DNA from: JALZKA01 sp963715405
GTDB taxonomy: Bacteria > Actinomycetota > Thermoleophilia > Solirubrobacterales > 70-9
Assembly (NCBI GenBank): GCA_963715405.1
Contig: OY970239.1
Coordinates: 1,054,001 to 1,118,000 of the forward strand
Reading direction: 5' to 3'
DNA length: 64,000 nucleotides
Shown: in pieces, positions 1 through 7,333 of the stretch
Position numbering within the stretch: the stretch's first letter is position 1
Layout of the letters: each line of letters opens with the position of its first letter
The notes under the pieces: generated by a model
Databases searched by the model: none
Seen by the model: the letters and a program-made list of their open reading frames with translations, nothing else
What the model was told of the DNA's origin: nothing
Made by a program: the position numbers and the translations under genes

Positions 1-2
1 AC

Positions 3-185
3 AACATCCAGGGCGGCACGGGCTTTGATGAGATCAGCGGGGGCAGGGGCGATGACAAGATCAGGGCTCGCGAGGGCAATCGCGACCAGATTGATTGCGG
101 ACCCGGCACGGATACGGCCGTCGTCGACCGGATCGAGGACGGCATCTTCGACTGCGAGACCATAAGGGTGGGTGACCCGGAATGA
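3..185 (+). CDS. C-terminus of a secreted calcium-binding-repeat (RTX-like) protein, partial
   Basis: The frame is open from the left edge and stops at TGA 183-185, giving 60 residues. It shows Gly/Asp-rich nonapeptide-type repeats (GGTGFDEISGGRGDDKI) followed by the tail pattern DQIDCGPGTDTAVVD...FDCE that is common at the end of actinobacterial hemolysin-type calcium-binding proteins. Such proteins are extracellular and bind Ca2+ in a parallel beta roll. The N-terminus and any catalytic part lie outside the window. The stop overlaps the ATG of the next gene (ATGA-type junction), so the two genes may be co-translated. Family assignment is good; the specific function is unknown. Confidence 0.75.
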   Translation, partial: NIQGGTGFDEISGGRGDDKIRAREGNRDQIDCGPGTDTAVVDRIEDGIFDCETIRVGDPE

Positions 186-1747
186 TGCGACGCCCGACAG
201 ACCATTCCAGCCGTTATGAGCGAGGCGAGCTGGCGGACCCGGAGGCGCTCGAGCGTGAGCTGGCGCAGAACGAAGAGGGCACGCTCAGGCGGCGCGACTT
301 CCTCTCTCGCACGGCGGCCGCGGCTGGAGGCGTGGCGCTTGCGAGCTACCTGCCGGCCGATGAGCTGATCGCCGAGGCGGCGCGACGTGCCGCCCGCGGC
401 AGGCTCCCCAGCCAGAGGAACCTGCCGATCGACACCTTCGTCGTCCTCATGATGGAAAACCGCTCCTTCGACCACTACTTCGGCTGGCACCCGGACGCCG
501 ACGCCAAGGCTGAGGGCTTGCGCTTCCCCGATGCCGAGGGCAACAAGCTCGAAACCTATCGTCTCACCCCGGACTTTCAGGGATGCGGCCATCCGGACCC
601 CGATCACGGCTGGACCGGGGGGCGCTGGCAGTGGAACGGAGGAAAGAACAACCGTTTCGTCACAGGCAACTCAGACCTCACCTCGTCCGACGAGTTTGCG
701 ATCGGCTACTACCTCAAGGAGGACGTGCCGTTCATCCCTCACGCGGCGGATGCCTACACGCTCTATGACCGCTGGTTCTGCTCGATCATGGCCTCGACGT
801 ACCCGAACCGCCACTACCAGTGGGGCGCTCAAAATGGCGGGCAGAAGTCGAATCTCTTCCCCTTCGAGGTGCCGGGGCAGGAGACGGGCTTTACCTGGGA
901 GACGATCGCCGACCGTGCCGAGGCGAGAGGAGTTTCGTTCGGCTACTACAACTCGGATCTGCCCTTCGCCGCCCTCTACGGCCAGCGCGGCGTCGCGTGG
1001 ACGCGCCCGATCGAGCAGTTCTACGCCGACGCGCTGACCGGCAACCTGCCGCAGATCACGTTCGTCGACCCGCCGTTTCTCAACGGCGGTGGCGGCGACG
1101 GGCTGTCGGCCGACGAACATCCGCACGGCGACATCCGCCTCGGCCAGGCGTTCATGTCCGACATCGCGCACGCATTCATCGAATCGCCCCATTACGAACG
1201 GGGAGCGATGTTCATCAACTACGACGAGTGGGGCGGGTTCTTCGACCACGTCTCGCCCCCGTTCGTGCCCGACCAGCGTCGCAACCAGCAGGACCTCGAC
1301 AACGACTGGGGCTTCACCGGCTTTCGTATTCCGGGCATCTGCATCTCGCCGTTCACGCGCGGAGGCGGGGTCAGCCACATGCCGATCACCCACGAGTCGA
1401 TCCTGAAGCTCATCTCCTACAAGTTCGGCTTCGGTCATCTGAACGAGCGCCACCGCTTCGCGACGAACATCGGCCGGAGCATGGACTTCCGAGATCCCGA
1501 CATCGAGCCGCCCGCCGAGCTGCCCGATCCCGGAACGGTGGCGGCCACGCCGTGCTCGCTCCAGGCGCAGGGCGCCGAGCGACCCAACCCGCACGATCTG
1601 GTCGGCCTGCAGACGTCCGGCTGGCTCGATTACCTCGGCTACGACGTGCGAACGCCGACCCTCGACCAGATCTTCCGCTACCCCGACAAGATCAAGAAGT
1701 CGCTCGAAGAGGGCAACCGCAAGGGCGCGGCGGCCGTCGGCCCCTGA
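182..1747 (+). CDS. Tat-exported phospholipase C / acid phosphatase-type phosphoesterase
   Basis: A 521-residue protein of the phosphoesterase family that includes non-haemolytic phospholipase C and AcpA-type acid phosphatases. It carries a twin-arginine signal (RRRDFLSRTAAAAGG, residues about 36-50) followed by the family signature VVLMMENRSFDHYFGW near residues 88-102, and later the EHPHGDIRLGQAF and NYDEWGGFFDHVSPP blocks that hold metal and catalytic residues. It should act outside the membrane on phosphodiesters such as phospholipids. Two consecutive ATG codons (182 and 185) both fit as start. The 5' end overlaps the preceding gene. The substrate cannot be decided from sequence; phospholipase C and phosphatase activities are both possible. 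Confidence 0.88.
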   Translation: MMRRPTDHSSRYERGELADPEALERELAQNEEGTLRRRDFLSRTAAAAGGVALASYLPADELIAEAARRAARGRLPSQRNLPIDTFVVLMMENRSFDHYFGWHPDADAKAEGLRFPDAEGNKLETYRLTPDFQGCGHPDPDHGWTGGRWQWNGGKNNRFVTGNSDLTSSDEFAIGYYLKEDVPFIPHAADAYTLYDRWFCSIMASTYPNRHYQWGAQNGGQKSNLFPFEVPGQETGFTWETIADRAEARGVSFGYYNSDLPFAALYGQRGVAWTRPIEQFYADALTGNLPQITFVDPPFLNGGGGDGLSADEHPHGDIRLGQAFMSDIAHAFIESPHYERGAMFINYDEWGGFFDHVSPPFVPDQRRNQQDLDNDWGFTGFRIPGICISPFTRGGGVSHMPITHESILKLISYKFGFGHLNERHRFATNIGRSMDFRDPDIEPPAELPDPGTVAATPCSLQAQGAERPNPHDLVGLQTSGWLDYLGYDVRTPTLDQIFRYPDKIKKSLEEGNRKGAAAVGP

Positions 1748-1759
1748 GCTCCCCGGGGC

Positions 1760-1803
1760 AAACGTCCAACGCCGTACCCCCTGGGGTACGAATCGGGACG
1801 TTT
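1760..1803. repeat. Hairpin-ended repeat element, intergenic copy (family arms AACGTCC/GGACGTT)
   Basis: An 8-bp perfect outer inverted repeat, AAACGTCC (1760-1767) and GGACGTTT (1796-1803), encloses a second perfect 8-bp stem, CGTACCCC (1773-1780) and GGGGTACG (1783-1790), with a 2-base loop. The element lies between the convergent phosphoesterase and dehydrogenase genes and may act as a bidirectional transcription stop. Its outer arms match those of the elements inside the trmH-like gene and pheT. Confidence 0.6.
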
Positions 1804-1811
1804 CGCAGCGG

Positions 1812-2594
1812 TTACGTTTCGTCGGAGGACGTAGCCGGCGTAATCGCCTTGTTCCCGCCCGAAAGCGCGCGGCGCACGAGCGAAGGCGTGACGACCCGAG
1901 CCGCCGCCACGAGGGCGTAGGGCCTTGGCACGTAGCGCTCGGCCTTGCCGCCGGGGCCGGCGTCCATGATCGCCTCGGCGACCTTCTCGGGCGTCGAGAC
2001 GATCCATCGCGTGTGCGGCTTGTCCACGAGCTCCTTCTGCGGGAAGCCCTCGGTTGCAACAAAGCCCGGCAGGACCATGCCCACATGGACGCCGTGCTCG
2101 CGCTCTTCCAGGTGGAGCGCATCGGTCCAGCCCGCGAGCGCAAACTTCGACGCCGAGTAGGCGCCAGAGTTGCCGCGCGATACGCGGCCGGCGGTGGAGG
2201 CGACATTCACGATCGAGCTCGGCGCCGAGCGCCTCAGGACCGGCAGGAGCGCCTCGGTGAGGCGCGCGACTGCGTCGAAGTTGAGGCGCATGTGGCGCTC
2301 GACGTTCTCCCAGCCGGTCTCGCCGAAGCGCCCGCGCCAGGCGGCGCCGGCGTTGTTCACCAGCAGATCCAAACGCCCGTGCTCGGCCTCTACGCGCTCG
2401 GCCACAAGGGCCGGCGCGCCGTCCTCGGTGAGATCCGCAGCGATCACGGTTGCCCCACCGATCTCAGCGGCGAGCTCTTGCAGGCGATCCTCGCGGCGAG
2501 CGACCAGGATCAGCTCGGCGCCCGGCTCGCGAGCGATCCGCTTGGCCGCCGCTTCGCCGATGCCGCTCGACGCGCCTGTCACGAGGGCAATCAC
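1812..2594 (-). CDS. SDR family NAD(P)-dependent oxidoreductase
   Basis: A 260-residue short-chain dehydrogenase/reductase of classical length, starting with GTG at 2594. The Rossmann glycine motif TGASSGIG is at residues 6-13, NNAG near 80-90, the catalytic Ser in NVASTAG and the Tyr-Lys pair in YSASK. The likely reaction is NAD(P)-linked oxidation or reduction of an alcohol or ketone; the substrate is not evident. The gene is convergent with the phosphoesterase and divergent from the tRNA gene. No operon partner is visible. Confidence 0.9.
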   Translation of the reverse strand: MIALVTGASSGIGEAAAKRIAREPGAELILVARREDRLQELAAEIGGATVIAADLTEDGAPALVAERVEAEHGRLDLLVNNAGAAWRGRFGETGWENVERHMRLNFDAVARLTEALLPVLRRSAPSSIVNVASTAGRVSRGNSGAYSASKFALAGWTDALHLEEREHGVHVGMVLPGFVATEGFPQKELVDKPHTRWIVSTPEKVAEAIMDAGPGGKAERYVPRPYALVAAARVVTPSLVRRALSGGNKAITPATSSDET

Positions 2595-2617
2595 GCGCCG
2601 GAAGCTATCTGACGCGC

Positions 2618-2626
2618 TGGTAAATT
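2618..2626 (+). promoter_or_regulatory. Extended -10 promoter of the tRNA gene
   Basis: TGG-TAAATT (2618-2626) is an extended -10 element with a TANNNT core at 2621-2626. It places transcription start near 2633, about three bases before the mature tRNA 5' end. No convincing -35 is visible, as expected for extended -10 promoters. Confidence 0.5.
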
Positions 2627-2635
2627 CCGAGTCCC

Positions 2636-2708
2636 GGGCGCTTAGCTCAGTTGGGAGAGCGCCGCCTCGACAAGGCGGAGGTCACTGGTTCGAGCCCAGT
2701 AGTGCCCA
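2636..2708 (+). tRNA. tRNA-Val(GAC)
   Basis: A complete 73-base cloverleaf. The acceptor stem is GGGCGCT/AGTGCCC (7 pairs, one G-U), the D arm GCTC/GAGC, the anticodon stem CCGCC/GGCGG, the five-base variable loop AGGTC and the T arm ACTGG/CCAGT around TTCGAGC. The anticodon is GAC at 2669-2671 (valine). Base 33 is C (2668), whereas nearly all bacterial elongator tRNAs have U33. The 3' CCA is not encoded. The discriminator A73 (2708) is also the A of the ATG that opens the following acetyltransferase frame. Confidence 0.93.
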
Positions 2709-3172
2709 TGTTGACCATCGTCCGCCTCGCCACTCCCGATGATGCTCCCGTCGTGGCGCGGATGCTCCACGACTTCAACACCGAATACGAGGACGAGACT
2801 CCCGGCGTCGAGGTTCTGACCGAGCGGTTCGAAACGACGCTTCGCTCGGAGGAGATCACCGTTCTGTTGGCCGGCGACGGGCCGGAGGGGTTCGCGCTCG
2901 TCCGCTTCTTTCCGACGTCGCTCACTGGGGAAGGGCAGGAGGCATACCTCGCCGAGCTTTACGTGATTCCAGACCGCCGCGGCCAGGGAATCGGCCGAGC
3001 GCTCCTTCGCCGGACGCTTGAACATTGCCGCGCGTGCGGGGCGTGCTGGATCTTCCTTGGCACGTCGACGGATGACGAGGCCGCCCGCGCCCTGTACGAG
3101 AGCGAAGGCTTCACGAACAAGGAGGGGGGCGAAACCGGCCCGGTGATGCTCTTCTACGAGCGCGAACTCTGA
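2708..3172 (+). CDS. GNAT family N-acetyltransferase
   Basis: A 154-residue protein with a complete GNAT fold. The acetyl-CoA pyrophosphate-binding motif A, PDRRGQGIGRALL, is at residues 88-100, preceded by strand 4 (AYLAELYVI). The C-terminal segment DDEAARALYESEGF is the usual motif B. GNAT enzymes transfer acyl groups from acyl-CoA to amines; the acceptor here is unknown. The frame stays open upstream through the tRNA, but that translation is tRNA sequence, so ATG 2708 (sharing A73 of the tRNA) or TTG 2711 is the real start. There is no room for a ribosome-binding site outside the tRNA T arm. Confidence 0.85.
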   Translation: MLTIVRLATPDDAPVVARMLHDFNTEYEDETPGVEVLTERFETTLRSEEITVLLAGDGPEGFALVRFFPTSLTGEGQEAYLAELYVIPDRRGQGIGRALLRRTLEHCRACGACWIFLGTSTDDEAARALYESEGFTNKEGGETGPVMLFYEREL

Positions 3173-3199
3173 CGCCTTGAGGCGCTTCTCGAACGATCA

Positions 3200-3226
3200 G
3201 GCTTCATGCGTCCGATGACCGGGTAA
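3200..3226 (+). promoter_or_regulatory. Possible SigB/SigF-type promoter for the microprotein pair
   Basis: GGCTT (3200-3204) and GGGTAA (3221-3226), 16 bases apart, resemble the GTTT-N14-16-GGGTA promoter used by general-stress sigma factors in Gram-positive bacteria. It lies 35 bp upstream of the first microprotein. The -35 match is imperfect. Confidence 0.3.
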
Positions 3227-3260
3227 GGATGAGGACGGTTCATCCAAGGAAGGAGAAGAC

Positions 3261-3320
3261 ATGTACATCGGACTTGGAGCCTTGCTCCTGATCGTGATCA
3301 TCATCATTCTGGTCGCCTAG
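3261..3320 (+). CDS. 19-residue transmembrane microprotein, copy 1
   Basis: The peptide is MYIGLGALLLIVIIIILVA. It starts at ATG 3261 behind a strong Shine-Dalgarno (AAGGAAGGAG, 3246-3255) and stops at TAG 3318. The whole chain after the MYIGLG head is one hydrophobic helix, so it is probably a single-pass membrane peptide. It is followed 37 bases later by a paralogue with the same head. I do not recognise a named family. The strong ribosome-binding site and the conserved duplicate make it credible despite its length. Confidence 0.7.
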   Translation: MYIGLGALLLIVIIIILVA

Positions 3321-3357
3321 CGCGGCGGACAGATCGACTTCCAAAGGAAGGAGAATC

Positions 3358-3417
3358 ATGTACATCGGGCTCGGAACGCTGCTCCTGATCATCATCATCA
3401 TCATCCTCGTCACGTAG
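3358..3417 (+). CDS. 19-residue transmembrane microprotein, copy 2
   Basis: The peptide is MYIGLGTLLLIIIIIILVT, 15 of 19 residues identical to copy 1. ATG 3358 follows the Shine-Dalgarno AAAGGAAGGAG (3343-3353) and the stop is TAG 3415. The central ATC run encodes six consecutive isoleucines. The two copies also share the upstream ribosome-binding block, so the unit was duplicated with its translation signal. No function is known to me; a membrane stress peptide or a partner of a larger membrane protein would both fit. Confidence 0.7.
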   Translation: MYIGLGTLLLIIIIIILVT

Positions 3418-3474
3418 AACCGCTTCGGCTCATAGCGGGCGTCCGGGGCGCGGCTCCTTTAGGCTCGCCGCCCG

Positions 3475-5321
3475 ATGCTCGGCACATACGCCTCGCTGGC
3501 GCTCATCCTGGGGGCTTCGTTCGCCGTTGGCCAAGCGGTCTTCAGCCTCTGCGGCCATCGCGATCGCTCGCCGCTTGCTCCCGCGGTCGGGCTCGGCCTC
3601 CTCTGCGCCGCCGCCTGGCTCGCCGCCGACCTGGCTTCGTCAGCCTGGGCGGCACTTGGCGCAGCGGTCGCGCTGACGATCGCGGGCGCGGCAGCTCTTC
3701 GCGTCAATCCTCCCGGGGCGAGATCGACGGCGCGCTACCCGCCGCGCTCGGAGCGATCTTCTTGGGCTCCCTTCCCTTCTTGGTCGAGATGCGCTTCGGG
3801 ATCCTCGGGACGTCGCTCAACCCGGACATGTCGCAACACCTCTTCGCGACGGACCGTCTTTCGAGCGGCGGAGCGGAGCGCCTGATCTCCGAGGGTTACC
3901 CGCTCGGCCCGCACGCTCTGGTGGCAGCGATCGAGAAGCTTGGCCCTTCGTTCGTGCACGGGTTCGGCGGGCTGAGCCTGGCGACGGCGGTCGCCGCTAC
4001 GCTGGCGCCGCTCAGTCTGCTTGCCCACCTGGAGCGACCACGTCGGATTGTCGCCGCGCTCCTCGTGGGGGCGGCCTACCTCGTTGCCTCCTACTTCATC
4101 CAGGGCGCCTTCAAGGAGACGATGCAGGCCCTGTTCGTGCTGGCGTTCGCGATCGGCCTCGCTCAGCTGGCGGTCGAAGGGGCTCCTGGCCGGCGAGCTG
4201 GCGAGGATGGCCCGACCCGGGTGACAGACGGACAGCACGGCCGCCTCCGAGCCGTTCCGCTTGCAGCCATAGCGGTCGGCTCGCTCTACGCCTACAGCTT
4301 CCCTGGGCTTGCTTGGCTCGCCGGCACGCTTGGGATCTGGGCCGTCGCCGAAGTGGTCCGGGCGCGCGGCCTCTATGTGGTCCGGGAAGCGTTCATCCCG
4401 GCGGCGATCGCCCTCGCCGCCCTCGCGGTGGCAGCTGCCCCGGAGATCCCCCGGATGCTCGACTTCGCGAGCTTTGAGACCTTCGATCCGGAGGGGGCAG
4501 GCCTAGGCAACCTCTTCCATGCGATTTCGCCGGCCGAGGCACTTGGCATCTGGCCATCGGGCGACTTCCGACTGGATCCAGGCGCCGGTTTCGCACCGAC
4601 GGTCGCCTTCTACATGGGCGGTGCTGTCGCTGCGCTGGCACTTGGAGTTGGGGTGGTGCGCGCGCTGCGGCGGGGAGAGACGGCGCTCGTGTCGGCGATC
4701 GCCGCCGGAGCCGCGCTCTACATCTACGCCCTCGTCGCGGGTACCCCGTATCAGGAGGCGAAGGCGCTTGCCATCGTCGCGCCCGTGGCAATGCTGGTCG
4801 CGGCTCGCGGCTGCCTCGAGGCGACGCCGCCGGTCCACAAGCTTCGGAGTGCCTCAGCACGGACGCTCGTCCTGCCGGCACTCACCTTGGCGTTCGTGGC
4901 CGGCGCCGCCGGGTCGAGCGCGCTCGCTCTCGTCAACGGCCCGGTCGGCCCGTCTCACTGGACGCCCGCTCTGCTCGAGTTCTCCGAAGAGCTCGGCGAC
5001 GGACCTGTGCTCGCCGTCATTGACGATGAGCTGGCGGGCGAAAACGGCCGCGACCTCGTTACGTGGGAGCTTCGCGGGCGGGAGGTCTGCGTGCTGTCTG
5101 CGAGCGAGGTTTCGACGGACACCGTTGCCGGGAAGGCCTTCGAAGGAGTGGTGGTGATCGGCGAGCTCGACGAGCCGCTGCCGATCGTCGGACGGATCGA
5201 GCAGCTGGACAAGACCGAGTCGGGCGGTCTCGAGTACGTGGCCTACACCGGAAAGCTTGCCGGCTTCGACCCGGAGTGCCCCTTCGTGGCGGACGGCGAC
5301 CGCGCCGAGCCCGCGTCATAG
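3475..5321 (+). CDS. Polytopic membrane protein, broken by a -1 frameshift near 3714-3717
   Basis: Residues 1-80 (ATG 3475, TAGGCT box 9 bases upstream) are read in one frame and form two hydrophobic helices (YASLALILGASFAVGQAVF and the Ala-rich stretch after it). The rest, to the TAG at 5319, is read in another frame (from about 3711: RGEIDGALPAALGAIFLG...). Adding one G to the GGGG run at 3714-3717 restores a single protein of about 615 residues with roughly ten membrane helices and a soluble C-terminal domain. Each half looks genuine and neither alone makes sense. It resembles polyprenol-linked glycosyltransferase or large transport-type membrane proteins, but I cannot name a family. The shift may be a real mutation, slippage, or a sequencing error. 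Confidence 0.6.
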
Positions 5322-5324
5322 CAT
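5319..5324 (+). promoter_or_regulatory. -10 box of thrS overlapping the preceding stop codon
   Basis: TAGCAT lies six bases before the thrS ATG (5331) and its first three bases are the stop codon of the upstream membrane gene. The spacing fits a leaderless transcript starting at the ATG. Confidence 0.35.
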
Positions 5325-5330
5325 CACGAC

Positions 5331-7238
5331 ATGGCCGCGATCACGGTAAAGCTTCCCGACGGGACCCCGCTCGAGCTCCCGAATGGAGCGAGGGGCGTGG
5401 ACGCCGCCGCGGCGATCGGGCCGGGCCTTGCGAAGGCCGCTCTCGCGATCAAGGTCGATGGCGAGCTTCGCGACCTCACCGCGTCGCTTCCCGATGGCGC
5501 CGAGATAGCGATCGTCACCGACCGCGACCCGGAGGCCCTCGCGCTCATCCGCCATGACGCGGCCCACGTCCTCGCGACCGCCGTAGTCGAGCTTTGGCCC
5601 GGCACGAAGGTCTCGATCGGACCCGCGATCGATGACGGCTTCTACTACGACTTCGAGTTCCCGGACGAGTTTCGCCCGTCGGTCGACGACCTGCCGAAGA
5701 TCGAGGAGGCGATGGCCCGCCACATCGCCGCCGACGAGGAGTTCGAGCGGACCGACATCGCGCCGGGCGAGGCGCTGGAGCGCTTCCTTGCCGAGGACCA
5801 GCCCTACAAGGTCGAGCTGATCGAGGACCTCGTGCGAGACCGGGGCATCGAGACCGTTTCGCTCTATCGGAACGGCCCTTTCACCGATCTCTGTCTCGGT
5901 CCCCACGGGCCGACGACGAAGCGGATCAAGGCGTTCAAGCTCACGTCTGTCGCCGGTGCCTACTGGCGCGGTGACGAGAGCCGCAACATGCTGAGCCGGA
6001 TCTACGGCACCGCGTTCTTCAAGCAAGGCGACCTCGAGGAGCACGAGCGCCTTCTCTCAGAGGCGCGCGAGCGAGACCACCGCCGGCTCGGCCGCGAGCT
6101 CGGCCTTTTCATGCTGCGCCCGGAATCCCCCGGGATGCCGTTCTGGCTGCCGCAGGGCACGGTGCTCTTGCGGCTGATCCAGGACGAGGTGGACGCACAG
6201 CTCGATAAGCGCGGCTACGACGAGATCAAGACACCGCACGTTATGGACGTGGAGCTCTGGCACCGCTCAGGTCACTACGAGAACTACCGCGAGAACATGT
6301 ACTTCTCCCAGGTTGACGAGCGCGAGTTCGCGCTCAAGCCGATGAACTGCCCCGGCGCCTGCCTGGTTTTCAGCGCTGAGAGGCGCTCGTACCGCGAATT
6401 GCCGCTCCGCCTTGCCGAGTACGGCCATGTTTCGCGCCACGAACGCGAAGGCGTCCTCCACGGCCTCCTTCGCGTCCGCGCGTTCACCCAGGACGACGCG
6501 CACGTTTACTGCACGCTCGACCAGGTGCGCGCCGAGGTGGACTCGATCTGCGAGTCCATCGACGAGCTCTATGCGCGCTTTGGCTTCGACGACGTGCGGG
6601 TCGAGCTCTCGACCAAGCCCGAGAAGGCGATCGGCTCCGAGGAGGATTGGCGCCAGGCCGAGGCAGCCCTCACCGACGCCCTCGAGGGTCAAGGCCGCGA
6701 GTACATCCTCAACCCCGGCGACGGCTCCTTTTATGGGCCGAAGATCGACTTTCACGTAACCGACGCGCTGGGGCGCTCCTGGCAGCTCGGCACCTGCCAA
6801 CTCGACTTCCAGATGCCCGAGCGCTTCGAGCTCACCTACTGGGCCGAGGACAACGCAGAGCACCGGCCGGTGATGATCCACCGCGCGCTCTTGGGCTCGA
6901 TGGAGCGCTTCGCCGGCATCCTCATCGAGCACTACGCCGGGCGCTTCCCCGACTGGCTCGCGCCGGTTCAGGTCGGCGTCCTGCCGGTCGCCGATCGCCA
7001 TAACGACCGGGCGGCCGAGGTTGTCTCAGCGCTCCATGTCCAGGGTGTGCGCGCTCGTCTCGACGACCGCACCGAGTCGGTCGGCCGCAAGATCCGCGAC
7101 GCCGAGCTCGCAAAGCTCCCCTACATGGTGATACTCGGCGACCGCGAGGCTGAGTCGGGCGAGATCTCCGTGCGCTCCCACGACGATGGCGACCTCGGCT
7201 CGATGCCCGTCGAAGCCTTGATGTCGCGGCTTGCTTGA
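5331..7238 (+). CDS. thrS: Threonyl-tRNA synthetase
   Basis: A 635-residue class II aminoacyl-tRNA synthetase that charges tRNA-Thr in the cytoplasm. The order is full length: TGS domain (1-61), editing domain with the HDAAH zinc motif (75-79) and its partner Cys/His (DLCLGPH, about 187-193), then the catalytic core with MNCPGAC and the motif 2 region RLAEYGHVSRHEREGVLHGLLRVRA split over about 360-385, motif 3 (MIHRALLGSMERFAG) and an anticodon-binding domain. The editing site is intact, so serine mis-charging can be cleared. It precedes infC as in many bacteria, but infC has its own promoter embedded in the thrS stop. Confidence 0.97.
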   Translation: MAAITVKLPDGTPLELPNGARGVDAAAAIGPGLAKAALAIKVDGELRDLTASLPDGAEIAIVTDRDPEALALIRHDAAHVLATAVVELWPGTKVSIGPAIDDGFYYDFEFPDEFRPSVDDLPKIEEAMARHIAADEEFERTDIAPGEALERFLAEDQPYKVELIEDLVRDRGIETVSLYRNGPFTDLCLGPHGPTTKRIKAFKLTSVAGAYWRGDESRNMLSRIYGTAFFKQGDLEEHERLLSEARERDHRRLGRELGLFMLRPESPGMPFWLPQGTVLLRLIQDEVDAQLDKRGYDEIKTPHVMDVELWHRSGHYENYRENMYFSQVDEREFALKPMNCPGACLVFSAERRSYRELPLRLAEYGHVSRHEREGVLHGLLRVRAFTQDDAHVYCTLDQVRAEVDSICESIDELYARFGFDDVRVELSTKPEKAIGSEEDWRQAEAALTDALEGQGREYILNPGDGSFYGPKIDFHVTDALGRSWQLGTCQLDFQMPERFELTYWAEDNAEHRPVMIHRALLGSMERFAGILIEHYAGRFPDWLAPVQVGVLPVADRHNDRAAEVVSALHVQGVRARLDDRTESVGRKIRDAELAKLPYMVILGDREAESGEISVRSHDDGDLGSMPVEALMSRLA

Positions 7239-7261
7239 CATCCCGGGATCGGCTCTATACT
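7235..7261 (+). promoter_or_regulatory. Promoter of infC-rpmI-rplT overlapping the thrS stop codon
   Basis: A perfect -35 TTGACA (7235-7240) shares its TGA with the thrS stop codon (7236-7238). A strong -10 TATACT (7256-7261) follows after a 15-base spacer. Transcription should start near 7268-7271, about 65 bases before the infC frame. Confidence 0.7.
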
Positions 7262-7270
7262 CCCGCGCAG

Positions 7271-7303
7271 ATGGAGTTCCCCAACACCTTGCAGCGCCAT
7301 TAG
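7271..7303 (+). CDS. Possible 10-codon leader peptide upstream of infC
   Basis: ATG 7271 to TAG 7301 encodes MEFPNTLQRH. The ATG lies 9 bases after the -10 TATACT, so it would be at or within a few bases of the 5' end of the mRNA and could be translated as a leaderless frame. Its position in the untranslated leader of an operon known for autoregulation in other bacteria suggests a regulatory upstream frame. The evidence is positional only. Confidence 0.3.
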   Translation: MEFPNTLQRH

Positions 7304-7333
7304 CGACTTGACGCGCCGCAACAACTTCGTCTA

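Noticed and set aside
671..2206. 511-codon minus-strand open frame over the phosphoesterase gene
   Set aside because: Arg/Val-rich shadow frame with no domain; it runs through the convergent intergenic region and antisense to two well-supported genes.
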